51,246 bases of DNA from Deltaproteobacteria bacterium (GCA_947475005.1 CANJLI010000012.1:1-51246); one strand, 5' to 3'; counted from the first letter of the stretch, positions 37,116-49,672 are shown. A program made the numbers and translations. The notes: generated from the sequence alone by a model not told the origin.

Positions 37116-37610
37116 TGGAAACCAGCTGCGCAGTTTTCCAGACCTTCCTTGCTTCGCAAGGGGAGAACGGGGATTTATTTCCAGAACGACACGTCAAGGC
37201 CGGCGCTCGCTCGGGGCCTCCCACCCTCTCAAAATCGCAGACAAGATTCTCGTCATGGAAGTATTCTCTCGGCTGCGATTTGTGACCCGGGCAGGTCCCC
37301 CCAAGCGGCTGCCCTTGACGCGTCGTTCTGGAAATGTATCTCCGTTCTCTCGCTGCTACCAGATCTTTGCAGCTACGGGAGAGAGCGGATTTACGGAGAT
37401 CCTAACGGCTGCAAGGGCAGCAGGGCGGAGGGACCCGTCGGGTTGAAATCGCAGCGGACGTTCTTGCTTCCCTGACAAGGGTTAGCTCTGCGATTGAGAG
37501 AGACGGGAGGATCCGACCGTCGCGCCGGCCTTGCAGCCGTTAGGATCTCCGTAAAGCCTCGCTCTCCCATTGCGAGGCAAGGAGGTGTGGAAACTGCGCA
37601 GCTGGTTCCA
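37116..37610. repeat. 495-bp nested inverted-repeat element between rpsG and fusA
   Basis: The ends (37116-37158 and 37571-37610) are inverted repeats of about 40 bases with three single-base gaps and two mismatches. The axis is at AGATCT (37361-37366), exactly the midpoint. The left and right halves are diverged inverted copies throughout: blocks such as CAAGGCCGGCGC, CCTCCC, ATCGCAG, CTGCGATTT and CTGCCCTT occur in the same order. Each half holds its own hairpin: A arms 37177-37199/37313-37335 (one mismatch) and B arms 37377-37416/37529-37568. The A and B arm sequences differ, yet each pairs within its half. Inner AAATCGCAG/CTGCGATT pairs add a further stem to each. No credible ORF is present; short open frames on both strands reflect GC content. 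It could be a MITE, a structured RNA or a cruciform; unknown. Confidence 0.9.
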
Positions 37611-37630
37611 CAAAAAAGGAACGCTGGTTT

Positions 37631-37677
37631 CCAATAAAGAAAAAAAGAAAAAAAAAGGAGGGAGTAAAACTCCCTCC
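37631..37677 (-). terminator. strong intrinsic terminator after rpsG
   Basis: On the minus strand GGAGGGAGT-TTT-ACTCCCTCC is followed by nine T, then a further T-rich run. It starts 18 bases after the rpsG stop and should end most transcripts of the rplK-to-rpsG block before the palindromic element and fusA. Confidence 0.9.
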
Positions 37678-37694
37678 CTTCGCCTTCGGCGAAA

Positions 37695-38195
<501 letters not shown>

Positions 38196-38215
38196 CTATA
38201 ACAGTATAGATTCGT

Positions 38216-38590
38216 TTATTTCTTCGGTTTCTTTGCGCCATACTTACTACGAGATTGCTTACGGTTGTTTACCCCTTGGGTATCCAAAGAACCGCGCACG
38301 ATATGGTAACGAACCCCCGGTAAGTCTTTTACTTTTCCACCGCGAACCAATACCACACTGTGTTCTTGTAAGTTATGACCTTCTCCACCAATGTAAGAAG
38401 TTACTTCCATACCATTGGTCAACCGAACACGAGCCACCTTCCGCAATGCAGAGTTAGGCTTCTTCGGCGTCGTTGTATACACCCGTACACAAACCCCACG
38501 CTTTTGGGGGGATTGCTGAAGGGCGGGTCCTTTAGACTTGACCTTTTGTTTCTTACGCCCTTTTCGAATAATCTGATTAATTGTCGGCAT
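38216..38590 (-). CDS. rpsL: 30S ribosomal protein S12
   Basis: 124 residues; decoding-centre protein. [34 protein letters not shown] and [19 protein letters not shown]. The Lys residues altered in streptomycin-resistant mutants (in TPKKPNS and GGKVKDLPG) are wild type. It sits between rpoC (115-base gap) and rpsG. Confidence 0.98.
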   Translation of the reverse strand: MPTINQIIRKGRKKQKVKSKGPALQQSPQKRGVCVRVYTTTPKKPNSALRKVARVRLTNGMEVTSYIGGEGHNLQEHSVVLVRGGKVKDLPGVRYHIVRGSLDTQGVNNRKQSRSKYGAKKPKK

Positions 38591-38705
38591 CGTCTCGCTT
38601 TCCTATTTACGCGGTATCCCAACTTTTACTTGGAAACACCCTACTTATCAAAATAAACCCCGAGATGCAACGGCAACCTCACGGTAAAAAGTATCCCTCT
38701 ATCGC

Positions 38706-41700
38706 TTATCCCATGGCCTCTTCAGCCATTTCGTCATAATGACTACCATCGGAGTCGTCGCCTAACATACCAGAATCACTGTGACTTCCAGGCGCTTCCT
38801 GTGCTGTCAGGTGTCGATATGCCAAACTTCCCGTACCGGCAGGGATCAAACGACCCATAATTACGTTTTCTTTTAATCCACGTAACTGGTCGATTTTACT
38901 CTCAATACTTGCCTGCGTTAGCACTTTGGTCGTCTCTTGGAAGGACGCCGCGGAAATAAAGCTTTCAGTAGAAAGAGATGCCTTCGTGATCCCCAATAGA
39001 AGCGGTTCCCACTTCGCCGGACGAAGCCCTTCGGCTTCTGTACGGACATTGGTGTTATCGACTTCCATCTTGGCCACAGTTTCCCCTGGCAAGAAGGTCG
39101 TATCCCCTGGATCCACCACATGTACCCGACGCAACATCTGGCGCAAAATCACCTCGATATGCTTGTCGTTGATACGTACCCCTTGGAGTCGGTACACATT
39201 TTGTACCTCATTTACCAAGAAATCTGCCAAGGCAACGGGCCCCATAATGGACAGAATTTCATGCGGGTTCGGTTGACCATCCACCAAGGACTCTCCCTTA
39301 CGAACAAAGTCGCCTTCGTTCACCAAGAAGTGTTTGCCCTTTGGAATCAGGTACTCAGACTTCTCACCCTCTGTATCGGTGATGATGATCTTACGCTTGC
39401 CCTTGGTATCATCCCCAAACGATACGGTTCCCTTACGATCTGCCATAATGGCCACATCCTTCGGAATTCTCGCTTCGAAAAGCTCCGCTACACGAGGAAG
39501 ACCCCCGGTAATATCTTTGGTCTTTGTGGCTTCCCGTGGGATCTTGGCCAGGATGTCTCCCATGACCACTTCCGCATTTTCATCCACATTGATGATACAG
39601 CCCACAGGCAATGTATAGGCGTTTCGGCCCCCAGCTAGCTTGAGGAGCTGGCCTGCTTCATCCACAATCTCCAACGCAGGCTTCAAGGAGTCGCCTTTGT
39701 GCTCAGAAACGGTCTTACGCGTTAGGAAGGTGATATCATCAACCTTCTCTTCGAGGGTCTTACCCTCACGCAAGTCGGAGTAACGAATGCGTCCGGAAAC
39801 TTCAGCTACGATTGGAATCGCAAACGGATCCCAAGAACCCAATGTATCTCCAGCTGCAATCTCAGCTCCATCTTCCACCACCAAAGTCGCACCGTATACC
39901 ACTGGGTACACGTCACGGACTTGTCCCTCGGTGCCGATGATTTGGATCTCTCCGTTTCGAGAGAGCACAACCTGTTTGCCTTGTTTATTGGCCACAGACT
40001 TGATGCTGATAAACTTCACTTTTCCAGTAAATCGGCTTTCCAATACGCTGGTTTCTACCTTGTGGGTTGCTGTTCCCCCAAAGTGGAAGGTACGCATGGT
40101 CAACTGGGTTCCTGGCTCTCCAATAGACTGTGCAGCAATTACACCAACAGCTTCGCCCATATCCACCTGGTTACCAGAGGAAAGGTCTCGACCATAGCAT
40201 CTTGCGCACATCCCACGAGTCGCTTGGCACAACAAGAGGGAACGAATCTCGATTTCCTCGATACCTGCCTCTTCCAATAAGCGACAATCTGCCTCTTTGA
40301 GGATCGAGTTTACTTTTACCATTACGTCGCCAGTAACAGGATGTTTCACATCCTGTCCGGAAACCGTACGGCCCAGTACACGCTCTGCAAGCGAGACTCG
40401 GATTTCTGCACCATCTCGAATCGGAGTTACCTTGACTCCGTTTTCAATTCCGCAATCATCCTCGTAGATGATCGCATCTTGGGCAACATCCACCAACCGT
40501 CGGGTCAAGTACCCGGAACTTGCAGTCTTCAACGCAGTATCCGCCAAACCTTTACGGGCTCCGTGGGTAGAGGTGAAGTACTGAAGAACGGTCAAACCTT
40601 CTCGGAAGTTTGCTGTAATCGGTGTCTCGATAATTTCCCCGGAAGGACGTGACATCAATCCCCGCATACCAGCAAGCTGACGAATCTGCTGGGCAGATCC
40701 CCTCGCTCCGGAGTCGGCCATCATGAAAATACTGTTGTTACTACGAACACGACGCTTTTGACCCGCATGGTCAATTACATCCATTTCCGCAATGTTATTG
40801 AACATACATTCAGCAATACGCTCGGTCACGTTGGCCCAGATATCTACGACCTTGTTGTAGCGCTCGCCTTCGGTCAAAAGACCTTCGGAATATTGTTCCT
40901 TGATACGTTTGACTTCTTCTTCTGCCAAAGCCAAAAGCTCTTTCTTCTCCTGCGGAATCACCATGTCTCCGATGGAGATGGAAAGACCTGCTTGAGTCGA
41001 ATAGCTATATCCGAGAGTACGAATGGCATCTGCCATCAATACAGTCTTCTTCGGACCACAAGTACGGAAACACTCTTCTACCAAGTCAGCTAGAGCTTTT
41101 TTGCTCATAAGCTTGTTGAAGAATTCGTACGGAATTTCTTCCGGAATCACTTCAGAGAACAAAGCACGACCCACGGTAGTCTTCATCATCTGGTTACGAA
41201 TTCCAGCGACTTCAACCGGAGTATGCAGACCGATGTCTTCATGGTCATACGCACAACGCACTTCTTCCAAACTGGAGAATTTGCGTCCAGCGCCTTTTGC
41301 TGTGATGTCTTCACGGGTGAGGTAATAAATCCCCAAGACGATATCCTGAGAAGGCACGATCACAGGGGCACCGGAAGCCGGACTCAGAATGTTGTTCGTC
41401 GACATCATCAACACACGGGCTTCCATTTGCGCTTCGATAGAAAGCGGCAAGTGGACAGCCATCTGGTCACCGTCAAAGTCTGCGTTGAAGGCAAAGCAAA
41501 CGAGTGGGTGAAGACGAATGGCCTTACCTTCGATCAATACCGGTTCAAAGGCCTGAATTCCCAATCTGTGAAGCGTCGGAGCACGGTTCAACAGAATCGG
41601 GTGTTCTTTGGTCACTTCTTCGAGCACATCCCAAACCTCAGGATGCTCCTTCTCTACCAATTTCTTAGCACTCTTGATGGTGGAGACGATACCGTGCTCC

Positions 41701-42884
41701 TCCAACTTTGCGTACAAGAAAGGCTTAAAGAGCTCGATTGCCATTTTCTTTGGCAATCCGCACTGATGCAATTTCAAGTCAGGTCCTACCACGATCACAG
41801 AACGACCGGAGTAATCGACCCGTTTACCCAACAAGTTTTGACGGAAACGTCCCTGTTTTCCTTTTAGGAAATCAGAAAGGGAACGCAACGGACGCTTGTT
41901 TGGTCCTGTAAATACTTTTCCACGACGTCCGTTATCAAAGAGGGCATCAACGGCTTCTTGCAACATACGCTTTTCGTTACGTACGATGATGTCAGGCGCA
42001 TTGAGTTCCATCAAACGAATCAACCGGTTGTTACGGTTGATTACACGTCGGTACAAATCGTTCAAGTCAGAAGTCGCAAAACGACCCCCATCCAACGGCA
42101 CCAAGGGACGCAAATCAGGTGGCTGCACGGGAATAACCGTGAGCATCATCCATTCTGGTTTTGCACATGGATTTCCGTTACGGTCCTTGGTCTTGAATGC
42201 TTCTACAACCTTCAAGCGCTTCTGCAACTTTTTGCGTTGGGCCTCAGAAGTAGTGTCGATCAAGCCACGACGCAGATCCTCTTCGAGATCATCGATACGA
42301 AGCTTTTGCAATAGCTCTAAGATGGCCTCAGCGCCCGCACCAACACGGAACGCACCGTTTCCAAATTTAGCTAAGTACTCTTCGTACTCATCTTCCCCGA
42401 TCACCGAGCCTTGTTTCAGCTTGGTGCTTTCATCGCCTGGATCCAGAACGATATAGGATTCACTGTAGAGTACCCGCTCAATATCCTTCAAAGCGATATC
42501 AAGGATGGTACCGATCCGAGAAGGCAAGGACTTCAAGAACCAAATGTGGGCCACTGGCGTTGCCAAGTTGATGTGTCCCAATCTCTCTCGTCGTACTTTG
42601 GAGTGGATTACTTCCACTCCGCACTTGTCGCACACGATCCCTCGGTGCTTCATGCGCTTATACTTCCCGCAGATACATTCAAAATCACGTACCGGTCCGA
42701 AGATTTTGGCACAGAAAAGGCCATCACGCTCCGGTTTAAAGGTACGGTAGTTAATGGTCTCTGGTTTTTTTACTTCTCCATAGGACCAACTGCGGATCTT
42801 TTCAGGAGAAGCCAATGAAATACGGATCGCGCTAAAATCAAGGGGATCTTTCGGTTTATCGAAGAAGTTGAGTAAGTCTTTCAC
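38706..42884 (-). CDS. rpoC: RNA polymerase beta' subunit
   Basis: 1392 residues. Zinc-binding N-terminus [20 protein letters not shown], the catalytic Mg motif [17 protein letters not shown], the bridge-helix region ([20 protein letters not shown]) and the second zinc site [13 protein letters not shown]. Length is near the family norm and no split or large lineage insert is evident. 57 bases after rpoB. Confidence 0.99.
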   Translation of the reverse strand: MKDLLNFFDKPKDPLDFSAIRISLASPEKIRSWSYGEVKKPETINYRTFKPERDGLFCAKIFGPVRDFECICGKYKRMKHRGIVCDKCGVEVIHSKVRRERLGHINLATPVAHIWFLKSLPSRIGTILDIALKDIERVLYSESYIVLDPGDESTKLKQGSVIGEDEYEEYLAKFGNGAFRVGAGAEAILELLQKLRIDDLEEDLRRGLIDTTSEAQRKKLQKRLKVVEAFKTKDRNGNPCAKPEWMMLTVIPVQPPDLRPLVPLDGGRFATSDLNDLYRRVINRNNRLIRLMELNAPDIIVRNEKRMLQEAVDALFDNGRRGKVFTGPNKRPLRSLSDFLKGKQGRFRQNLLGKRVDYSGRSVIVVGPDLKLHQCGLPKKMAIELFKPFLYAKLEEHGIVSTIKSAKKLVEKEHPEVWDVLEEVTKEHPILLNRAPTLHRLGIQAFEPVLIEGKAIRLHPLVCFAFNADFDGDQMAVHLPLSIEAQMEARVLMMSTNNILSPASGAPVIVPSQDIVLGIYYLTREDITAKGAGRKFSSLEEVRCAYDHEDIGLHTPVEVAGIRNQMMKTTVGRALFSEVIPEEIPYEFFNKLMSKKALADLVEECFRTCGPKKTVLMADAIRTLGYSYSTQAGLSISIGDMVIPQEKKELLALAEEEVKRIKEQYSEGLLTEGERYNKVVDIWANVTERIAECMFNNIAEMDVIDHAGQKRRVRSNNSIFMMADSGARGSAQQIRQLAGMRGLMSRPSGEIIETPITANFREGLTVLQYFTSTHGARKGLADTALKTASSGYLTRRLVDVAQDAIIYEDDCGIENGVKVTPIRDGAEIRVSLAERVLGRTVSGQDVKHPVTGDVMVKVNSILKEADCRLLEEAGIEEIEIRSLLLCQATRGMCARCYGRDLSSGNQVDMGEAVGVIAAQSIGEPGTQLTMRTFHFGGTATHKVETSVLESRFTGKVKFISIKSVANKQGKQVVLSRNGEIQIIGTEGQVRDVYPVVYGATLVVEDGAEIAAGDTLGSWDPFAIPIVAEVSGRIRYSDLREGKTLEEKVDDITFLTRKTVSEHKGDSLKPALEIVDEAGQLLKLAGGRNAYTLPVGCIINVDENAEVVMGDILAKIPREATKTKDITGGLPRVAELFEARIPKDVAIMADRKGTVSFGDDTKGKRKIIITDTEGEKSEYLIPKGKHFLVNEGDFVRKGESLVDGQPNPHEILSIMGPVALADFLVNEVQNVYRLQGVRINDKHIEVILRQMLRRVHVVDPGDTTFLPGETVAKMEVDNTNVRTEAEGLRPAKWEPLLLGITKASLSTESFISAASFQETTKVLTQASIESKIDQLRGLKENVIMGRLIPAGTGSLAYRHLTAQEAPGSHSDSGMLGDDSDGSHYDEMAEEAMG

Positions 42885-42941
42885 AATTATCTCCCTACAG
42901 CTTTTGCAATCATTGGTACCTTCTGATGAGACACGAAAACC

Positions 42942-45900
42942 TTATCCCTGTTCTGCGTGAAACTCTTCCCCATCTTCTTTGAGCAAGTTTACGTCCAGTG
43001 CCAAACTTTGCAATTCCTTCACCAACACGTTAAAGCTCTCTGGAAGTCCCGGTGTGGCCAAGTTGGTCCCCTTCACAATGGACTCGTACATACGCGTACG
43101 ACCGGACACATCATCGGATTTCACCGTGAGCATCTCTTGTAGCGTATAAGCAGCTCCATACGCTTCCATCGCCCAAACTTCCATCTCTCCCAGTCGTTGT
43201 CCCCCGAATTGGGCCTTTCCACCGAGAGGCTGTTGGGTGACCAACGAGTATGGACCAATGGAACGAGCGTGGATCTTTTCATCAACCAAGTGGTGCAGCT
43301 TCAACATGTACATCACACCAACCGTTACACGGTTGTGGAACTGCTCGCCGGTCAATCCATCGAATAGAATCGTTTGTCCATCGATATCCATACCAGAAAG
43401 TCGAAGCGCATCTTCAATCTCTGATTCGGTAACACCATCGAATACGGGGTTGGCAAAGTGAACGCCTTCCTTGTATTTTCCGATAAATACCTTCAGTTCA
43501 TCATCACTACAGGTCTTGATGAAATCGCCTACGATCTTACGCACATCATCTGTATCCCAAATATCGAGACACATCTTCTCAAGCGCTTTACGATCAAAAG
43601 CCTCTTCCATCACACGGTTCAGAGCCATACCGATATTCTTAGCAGCCCATCCCAAGTGAGTCTCCAAAATCTGACCCACGTTCATACGAGAAGGTACCCC
43701 AAGTGGGTTCAACACGAGATCCACTGGAACTCCGTCCGCAGTGAACGGCATGTCCTGCTCCGGTAGAATTCGAGAGATAACCCCTTTGTTCCCGTGACGA
43801 CCGGCCATTTTATCTCCAACACGCAGCTTTCTTTTGATGGCAACATAGACCTTTACCATCTTCACTACGCCTGGAGGCAGCTCATCGCCCTTCTTCAATT
43901 TCTTCAACTGGATATCTGTTAGGGCTTTAATCTGCGCCACTTTCTCTTTGAGATTGTGCAACGCTTTGCCCAACAGAGCATTCTTCTCAGCATCTGCGAG
44001 AGAAATTGTATACCAGCAGTTGTAGTCGACTTCCATCAAGAGGGCTTCTGTCAACACAGCGCCCTTTTTGATCACAACCTTGCTGTCTTTATCTTTAACT
44101 TCCTTCGCAACCGTTTGCTTGTCGGAAACGCCTAGAATCTTACGGACTGCAGATTGCCGTAGAATGGCAATACGATCCCGCTCATCTTTACGCAAACTTG
44201 CTGCTTCTTGCTCTTCGATCTGCATGGTACGAGAATCTTTTTCAGTACCTTCTCGTGCAAATACCTTGCAACCGATCACAGTACCCACCACACCGGGCGG
44301 TACGCGTAGGGAAGTATCTCGTACGTCGCCGGCTTTTTCACCGAAGATGGCTCGTAGGAGTTTCTCTTCTGGTGTCAGTTGGGTTTCACCCTTCGGTGTA
44401 ATTTTCCCTACCAAAATGTCCCCAGGCGCTACCTCAGCTCCAATGCGGATGATCCCTGCATCGTCGAGGTTGAGCAACGCTTCTTCCCCAACGTTGGGAA
44501 TATCTGCGGTGATTTCTTCTTGGCCCAGCTTGGTATCTCGAGAGATACACTCAAATTCCTGAATGTGAACGGAAGTGTAAAGATCTTCTTTCACTACGCG
44601 CTCAGAGATCAGGATGGAGTCCTCGAAGTTGTAACCATTCCATGGCATGAAGGCCACAGTTACGTTTTGACCGAGAGCGAGTTCCCCCAGCTCCGTTGCA
44701 AATCCGTCTGCGATCACATCTCCAACGGATACCTTCTCGCCTACCTTTACGATTGGCTTTTGGTTGATACACGTATCCAAGTTAGATCTGCGGTATTTTT
44801 TCAATCCGTAGATGTCAACATCAGCACCCACTTCGGTAGCAGAATCTTCCACTCCAGAGTTGGATTCGATCTTAACCACGATCCGCTCTGCATCTACAGA
44901 CACAACGGTTCCGTTGTGCTCAGCGATGACAGAAGCACCGGAATCACGTGCAACGATGGCTTCCATCCCAGTTCCGATAAGCGGAGCTTGGGACTTAATC
45001 AAAGGCACCGCTTGACGCATCATGTTCGATCCCATGAGCGCTCGGTTTGCATCATCGTTTTGAAGGAACGGAATCAAGTTTGCAGCAACAGAAACCAACT
45101 GGGTCGTTGCTACATCCATCAAATCTGCTTCTTCGCCTCGAACAATCTCCGGCTCACCATGACGACGTGCATTGATATAGTCGTTATCGGTGAATACAGC
45201 ACCAGCCTGTGCAATCACATGGTCTTTGTGCTCTTCAGAAGCGGAGTAGTAGCGAATGGCATCCTTTTGCTTGACGCCTTTTGCTTCATCTCTCAAATCC
45301 CGATACGGAGTTTCAATAAACCCGTAGGCATTTACCTTTGCATAAGAGGCAAGAGAGGAGATCAATCCAATGTTCGGACCTTCCGGTGTTTCTACCGGAC
45401 AAATACGACCATAGTGAGTGGGGTGCACATCCCGCACTTCAAATCCAGCACGATCACGGCTCAAACCACCGGGCCCAAGGGCCGACAAACGTCGCTTGTG
45501 AGTAATCTCAGAAAGCGGGTTGGTTTGATCCATAAACTGACTGAGCTGGGAACTTCCGAAGAATTCCTTCACTACAGCAGATGCTGGCTTGTTATTAATA
45601 AAGTCATGAGGCAACAACGTATCCACGTCTTGCAACTGCAAGCGCTCACGAATTGCACGCTCAATGCGCAACAATCCAACGCGGTACTGGTTCTCCAAGA
45701 GCTCGCCTACGGCGCGCACTCGACGGTTGCCCAAGTGATCGATATCATCGATGTCACCTTGACCGTTCTTTAGTTTCAATAGGTACGCTACGGTGCGCAG
45801 AATGTCTTCTTTGGTCAAGGTTACTTGATCCAAAGGCAACTCTAGCCCCAAACGCTCGTTCATCTTCAATCGACCTACGACGCTCAGGTCATAGCGCTCT

Positions 45901-47093
45901 GCATTGAAGAACAAGTTGTTGAACAACAACTCAGCCGGTTCCAAAGAGGGAGGATCCCCCGGACGCAACCGCTTATAGATTTCAATAATCGCTTCTTCTC
46001 GCGTATCAATTTTGTCAGCGAGAAGAGTATTGCGGAAGGACTCATCTACGTTAACACCATCGATGTGCAACACGTCGAAGCTCTTAACGCCTGCTTTCAA
46101 GATTTCTTGAATATGGGCATCGGTCAACTCGGTATTGGCTTCCACCACCAAGTTTCCCTTAGAGTCCATCACATTATATACGGTAATTTTACCGATCAAT
46201 GCATCGACTTCGATAGGCTGTGAGGTAATCCCAGCCGCTTCGATTTGACGAATGGCACCGACAGAAACCCGTCGATTTTTCTTTGCGTATACTTTGCCAG
46301 TCTTCACATCCACGATGTCGAAGCCTGCACGCTGTCCACGCAAGAGGTCCAAATTCAATGTAACGAGGAATTTTTTACCCTTAACCTGAATTTCTTCTTT
46401 ATTATAGAAGTAGGCCAAGAGTTGTTCGTTGGTATATCCAAGACCTTTAAGGAGAACCGTCACCGGCATCTTGCGTCGGCGATCGATACGCACATAAAGG
46501 ATATCTTTGGCATCAAACTCGAAATCGAGCCAGCTACCGCGATACGGGATAATACGCGCTGTATAGAGGACTTTTCCCCCAGCGGTCTTTCCCTTGTCAT
46601 GATCAAAGAAAACCCCAGCAGAACGGTGCAACTGAGACACCACAACCCGCTCGGTTCCGTTGATAATAAAAGTTCCGTTATCGGTCATGAGCGGAATTTC
46701 ACCGAAGTAAACTTCCTGCTCTTTCACATCGCGGATGCTGCGCGTGTTGCGCTCTTTATCCACATCCCACACCACAAGGCGGATGGTGACCTTGAGGGGC
46801 GCTGCATAACTCATACCGCGTTGGCGGCACTCGTTCACGGAATATTTGGGTTGCTCAAAAGCATAGCCCACATACTCGATTGAAGCGGTCTCAGAAAAAT
46901 CTCGGATCGGGAATACAGAAGAAAAAACGCCCTGCAATCCGATTTTCTTTCGTTGATCAGATTCCACATTTTTTTGTAAAAAATGCTCGTAACTGGTTCT
47001 TTGAACTTCAATCAAATAAGGATGGTTGATTGCCGGCTTAATCTTCTGGTAACTTTTCCTGAGACGTGTAAACGAAGCGTCTAACGACGTCAT
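42942..47093 (-). CDS. rpoB: RNA polymerase beta subunit
   Basis: 1383 residues from ATG 47093, chosen because TTGGAG lies six bases upstream and [18 protein letters not shown] fits the family; an in-frame TTG at 47129 adds 12 unlikely residues. The rifampicin pocket ([19 protein letters not shown], then [11 protein letters not shown]) is wild type at the common resistance positions. Also seen are the [12 protein letters not shown] region, the [10 protein letters not shown] motif and the C-terminal [15 protein letters not shown]. The N-terminal [20 protein letters not shown] resembles delta-proteobacterial RpoB. Confidence 0.99.
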   Translation of the reverse strand: MTSLDASFTRLRKSYQKIKPAINHPYLIEVQRTSYEHFLQKNVESDQRKKIGLQGVFSSVFPIRDFSETASIEYVGYAFEQPKYSVNECRQRGMSYAAPLKVTIRLVVWDVDKERNTRSIRDVKEQEVYFGEIPLMTDNGTFIINGTERVVVSQLHRSAGVFFDHDKGKTAGGKVLYTARIIPYRGSWLDFEFDAKDILYVRIDRRRKMPVTVLLKGLGYTNEQLLAYFYNKEEIQVKGKKFLVTLNLDLLRGQRAGFDIVDVKTGKVYAKKNRRVSVGAIRQIEAAGITSQPIEVDALIGKITVYNVMDSKGNLVVEANTELTDAHIQEILKAGVKSFDVLHIDGVNVDESFRNTLLADKIDTREEAIIEIYKRLRPGDPPSLEPAELLFNNLFFNAERYDLSVVGRLKMNERLGLELPLDQVTLTKEDILRTVAYLLKLKNGQGDIDDIDHLGNRRVRAVGELLENQYRVGLLRIERAIRERLQLQDVDTLLPHDFINNKPASAVVKEFFGSSQLSQFMDQTNPLSEITHKRRLSALGPGGLSRDRAGFEVRDVHPTHYGRICPVETPEGPNIGLISSLASYAKVNAYGFIETPYRDLRDEAKGVKQKDAIRYYSASEEHKDHVIAQAGAVFTDNDYINARRHGEPEIVRGEEADLMDVATTQLVSVAANLIPFLQNDDANRALMGSNMMRQAVPLIKSQAPLIGTGMEAIVARDSGASVIAEHNGTVVSVDAERIVVKIESNSGVEDSATEVGADVDIYGLKKYRRSNLDTCINQKPIVKVGEKVSVGDVIADGFATELGELALGQNVTVAFMPWNGYNFEDSILISERVVKEDLYTSVHIQEFECISRDTKLGQEEITADIPNVGEEALLNLDDAGIIRIGAEVAPGDILVGKITPKGETQLTPEEKLLRAIFGEKAGDVRDTSLRVPPGVVGTVIGCKVFAREGTEKDSRTMQIEEQEAASLRKDERDRIAILRQSAVRKILGVSDKQTVAKEVKDKDSKVVIKKGAVLTEALLMEVDYNCWYTISLADAEKNALLGKALHNLKEKVAQIKALTDIQLKKLKKGDELPPGVVKMVKVYVAIKRKLRVGDKMAGRHGNKGVISRILPEQDMPFTADGVPVDLVLNPLGVPSRMNVGQILETHLGWAAKNIGMALNRVMEEAFDRKALEKMCLDIWDTDDVRKIVGDFIKTCSDDELKVFIGKYKEGVHFANPVFDGVTESEIEDALRLSGMDIDGQTILFDGLTGEQFHNRVTVGVMYMLKLHHLVDEKIHARSIGPYSLVTQQPLGGKAQFGGQRLGEMEVWAMEAYGAAYTLQEMLTVKSDDVSGRTRMYESIVKGTNLATPGLPESFNVLVKELQSLALDVNLLKEDGEEFHAEQG

Positions 47094-47202
47094 ACTGCAC
47101 TCCAATGATGTGGATCTCAAAATAGACAACTTTACACCACAGTAGTGTGGTTACCCTTTACGCAGGTGGCTTCGAGGGAAAAGTTTCACGCCAGTAAGAG
47201 CA

Positions 47203-47259
47203 AAGCAGGACCTATGTGTCGTTGTACCCCTTGCGGGGGCCGACTCACGTGCCCTGCTT
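47203..47259 (-). promoter_or_regulatory. stem-loop in the rplL-rpoB gap
   Basis: AAGCAGG (47203-47209) pairs with CCTGCTT (47253-47259), and inside it ACCCC-TTGC-GGGG forms a second stem. In E. coli the rplL-rpoB gap holds an attenuator and an RNase III site; this structure is in the equivalent place, so a similar role is plausible but unproven. The 297-base gap has no gene. Confidence 0.45.
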
Positions 47260-47276
47260 GCAGAATTTTGATTCAA

Positions 47277-47285
47277 ATTGTATCA
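47277..47285 (-). promoter_or_regulatory. possible extended -10 promoter for rpoB
   Basis: TGATACAAT on the minus strand fits an extended -10 (TGn plus TACAAT, 5/6), about 185 bases before the rpoB start. There is no good -35 box. It could let rpoBC be expressed apart from the L10/L12 genes. Confidence 0.35.
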
Positions 47286-47390
47286 CAAAAGTCCGAACAA
47301 CCGCGACCCAGAAGACCCATAAAATTGAAAGGGATTCGCAATCATAGTATCTCTTCCGGGACGGTCTGCAAAGGAAAAGCACGGGGTGGA

Positions 47391-47765
47391 TTATTTCACC
47401 TCGACTTTTGCCCCCGCTTTTTCCAAGACATCTTTCATCTTGGCAGCATCTTCTTTAGAGACGCCTTCTTTTACATTCTTTGGAGCGCCTTCTACCAAGT
47501 CTTTGGCTTCTTTCAATCCGAGACCAGTCAATGCACGTACTTCTTTAATTACGTTGATCTTCTTGTCGCCGGCTTCTTTAAGAACCACGGTGAACTCGGT
47601 TTGCTCTTCAGCAGCAGCAGCAGGTGCAGCAGCGGCAGCCATCGCAACCGGTGCAGATGCACTCACTCCAAACTTCTCTTCCAATTCCTTCACCAATTCA
47701 GCTGCTTCAAGCAGGGTGAGGTTCTCTAGGTACGTAATTACTTGCTCTTTAGATACTGTAGACAT
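47391..47765 (-). CDS. rplL: 50S ribosomal protein L7/L12
   Basis: 124 residues; the multicopy stalk protein that recruits translational GTPases. N-terminal dimerisation helix ([19 protein letters not shown]), an Ala-rich hinge (about 38-52) and the C-terminal domain [14 protein letters not shown] stretch with [22 protein letters not shown] precedes ATG 47765. Confidence 0.98.
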   Translation of the reverse strand: MSTVSKEQVITYLENLTLLEAAELVKELEEKFGVSASAPVAMAAAAAPAAAAEEQTEFTVVLKEAGDKKINVIKEVRALTGLGLKEAKDLVEGAPKNVKEGVSKEDAAKMKDVLEKAGAKVEVK

Positions 47766-47821
47766 GAAGTCCTCCTACAAACTTTGTATGTGTTTAAAAA
47801 CCAGTTACGAATCGAACCCCT

Positions 47822-48352
47822 TTATTGGGACTTCGTTTCCTTTATTGCATGGATAACCCGAACGAGATTCGCACTAATGCCATTGAGGGCATAGAGCAAG
47901 CCGCGATGGGGAGCAACCAACGTACCGACGATTCTGCCCAACAAGACTTCTTTGCTTGGAAGCTCAGAAATCGCCTGAAGTTGCGCCACAGAAACAAGCG
48001 CACCTTCCATCAAACCGACCGTTACTTTCAAATTTGCATGATCTTTTGCAAACGCAAGTAACGTTTTTGTTCCGGCTGCTGGATCCCCATAGAGATAGGT
48101 GATCCCAATCGGGCCCTTCAACTTACCAGCTAAGGCTTCAGCAGAAGGGGAATATTGAAAAATCGCCTTTTGAACGGCGCGATTTTTTAGTACACGGAAT
48201 TCACTGTTCACTTTTCGCAGTTCGCGACGAAGCTCAGCCATTTCCTCGGAAGTAGTTCCACGGTACTCTGCGACGATAGCAGCAGGTGCTCCGTTGAACT
48301 TTTCTGCTAGGGTTTTCCCTACCAGTTCTTTCATTTTACGATCTTTAGCCAT
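47822..48352 (-). CDS. rplJ: 50S ribosomal protein L10
   Basis: 176 residues; base of the L7/L12 stalk and the usual translational repressor of its own operon. AAIVAEYRGTTSEEMAELRR and FRVLKNRAVQKAI are typical. The gap to rplA is only 37 bases, too short for the long L10-binding leader known from E. coli, so autoregulation, if present, must act elsewhere. Confidence 0.97.
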   Translation of the reverse strand: MAKDRKMKELVGKTLAEKFNGAPAAIVAEYRGTTSEEMAELRRELRKVNSEFRVLKNRAVQKAIFQYSPSAEALAGKLKGPIGITYLYGDPAAGTKTLLAFAKDHANLKVTVGLMEGALVSVAQLQAISELPSKEVLLGRIVGTLVAPHRGLLYALNGISANLVRVIHAIKETKSQ

Positions 48353-48389
48353 AAGAGCCTCTTTCTGTGGCAGACACGCGGTGTTGGAA

Positions 48390-49085
48390 TTAGCGATATG
48401 GAATTGGATCTACCGCGACTCCTGGCCCCATGGTTGGAGACAAGGAAATCTTCTTCAGGTACGTTCCTTTGGCAGAACCTGGCTTTGCCTTAACCAATGC
48501 GTCGAGGACCGCTTCTGTGTTGGCAACCAACGCTTCTGCGCTCATGTTCAATCGACCGACAGAGGTATGCACGATTCCGGCCTTGTCGACCTTGAACTCG
48601 CTACGACCAGCTTTCAATTGCTCAATTGCAGGTACCACATCGAAGGTCACGGTGCCCAGCTTCGGGTTTGGCATGAGACCGCGAGGCCCCAATACACGTC
48701 CCAGCTTTCCAACCACTGCCATCATATCTGGTGTGGCGATCACTTGATCGAAGTCCAACCAACCCGCAGAAATTTTTTCTGCCAAGTCATCAGCTCCTAC
48801 GTAGTCTACACCGGCGGCTTGCGCGTCTATGGCTTTTTGGCCCTTAGCGAAAACCACGATGCGAACCGCTTTTCCTCTACCGAAGGGTAGTGGAGTTGCG
48901 CCACGAATGTTTTGATCCGCTTGACGAGGGTCAACACCCAAATTCACAGACAAATCCAAACTGCCGACGAACTTGCTGTAAGAAGTATCGAGCACCAACG
49001 CTACTGCGTCGGCCATCGGATACAACTTGCCAAGCTCTACCTTTGCAGCTGATTTGCTGTATTTCTTTCCTCTTTTTGCCATCAT
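48390..49085 (-). CDS. rplA: 50S ribosomal protein L1
   Basis: 231 residues (ATG ATG at 49085/49082; AAAGGGG upstream). Binds 23S rRNA at the L1 stalk and often represses its own mRNA. GRGKAVRIVVFAKG, GRVLGPRGLMPNPKLGTV and KGTYLKKISLSPTMGPGV are diagnostic. 61 bases after rplK. Confidence 0.98.
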   Translation of the reverse strand: MMAKRGKKYSKSAAKVELGKLYPMADAVALVLDTSYSKFVGSLDLSVNLGVDPRQADQNIRGATPLPFGRGKAVRIVVFAKGQKAIDAQAAGVDYVGADDLAEKISAGWLDFDQVIATPDMMAVVGKLGRVLGPRGLMPNPKLGTVTFDVVPAIEQLKAGRSEFKVDKAGIVHTSVGRLNMSAEALVANTEAVLDALVKAKPGSAKGTYLKKISLSPTMGPGVAVDPIPYR

Positions 49086-49146
49086 GTCCCCTTTGTAGTG
49101 CGAACGAGACAGTCTAGGCTGTCTCTCCTACGGTTTTTTCTATCTA

Positions 49147-49572
49147 CTAACCTTCGATGGTGAGGCCCATGCTTCGCGCCGATCCAGCGATGATCTTACA
49201 TGCAGCCGCTTCATCGTAGGCATTCAAATCGGCCATCTTTGTTTTCGCGATTTCAAGAATCTGTGCCGCGGAGATTGAACCTGAGGAGGTTTTCCCTGTG
49301 GTCGGAGATCCTTTGTCTACCTTGGCTGCTTTCTTCAATAGGTCAGAAGCCGGAGGGCTCTTCGTAATGAAGGAGAAGGATTTATCCGCATATACCGTAA
49401 TCACCGTAGGCAAGATCCAACCGATCTGCTTCTGGGTACGGGCGTTAAATTCCTTACAAAACGCCATGATATTCACTTGTCGCTGCCCCAACGCCGGGCC
49501 AACAGGAGGCGCAGGGTTGGCCTTCCCAGCCGGAATTTGCAGCTTGATATAACCAGTTACCTTCTTGGCCAC
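49147..49572 (-). CDS. rplK: 50S ribosomal protein L11
   Basis: 141 residues from a GTG at 49572 with AAAGGAG upstream, giving [20 protein letters not shown] as in the family. The longer reading to 49635 adds 21 residues without homology. It binds the GTPase-associated 23S rRNA region. It is the first gene of the rplKAJL-rpoBC-rpsLG block. The usual upstream secE-nusG pair is absent: the gene behind it encodes an EGF-domain lipoprotein. Confidence 0.97.
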   Translation of the reverse strand: MAKKVTGYIKLQIPAGKANPAPPVGPALGQRQVNIMAFCKEFNARTQKQIGWILPTVITVYADKSFSFITKSPPASDLLKKAAKVDKGSPTTGKTSSGSISAAQILEIAKTKMADLNAYDEAAACKIIAGSARSMGLTIEG

Positions 49573-49643
49573 AATAAGCTCCTTTGAGAACGGGGATACA
49601 GTCTGGCTGTGTTCTTGGTAATTAAGAGAAAGCAAGAAAACTG

Positions 49644-49672
49644 TCTTTATGCAGTTTTTAAGAAAAAGTCAA
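49644..49672 (-). promoter_or_regulatory. sigma70-type promoter of the rplK operon
   Basis: TTGACT (49667-49672, 5/6), a 17-base spacer and TAAAGA (49644-49649) on the minus strand, giving a leader of about 65 bases before the rplK GTG. The AT-rich surroundings fit a strong ribosomal-protein promoter. Confidence 0.55.

Noticed and set aside
37020..37475. Several 100-160 residue open frames across the rpsG-fusA gap, including a hydrophobic Phe-rich N-terminus
   Set aside because: They overlap on several frames and both strands, follow the palindromic sequence, lack ribosome sites and have no plausible domain.
44379..45773. 464-residue open frame antisense to rpoB
   Set aside because: A shadow of the strongly conserved rpoB coding strand; no recognisable protein features.
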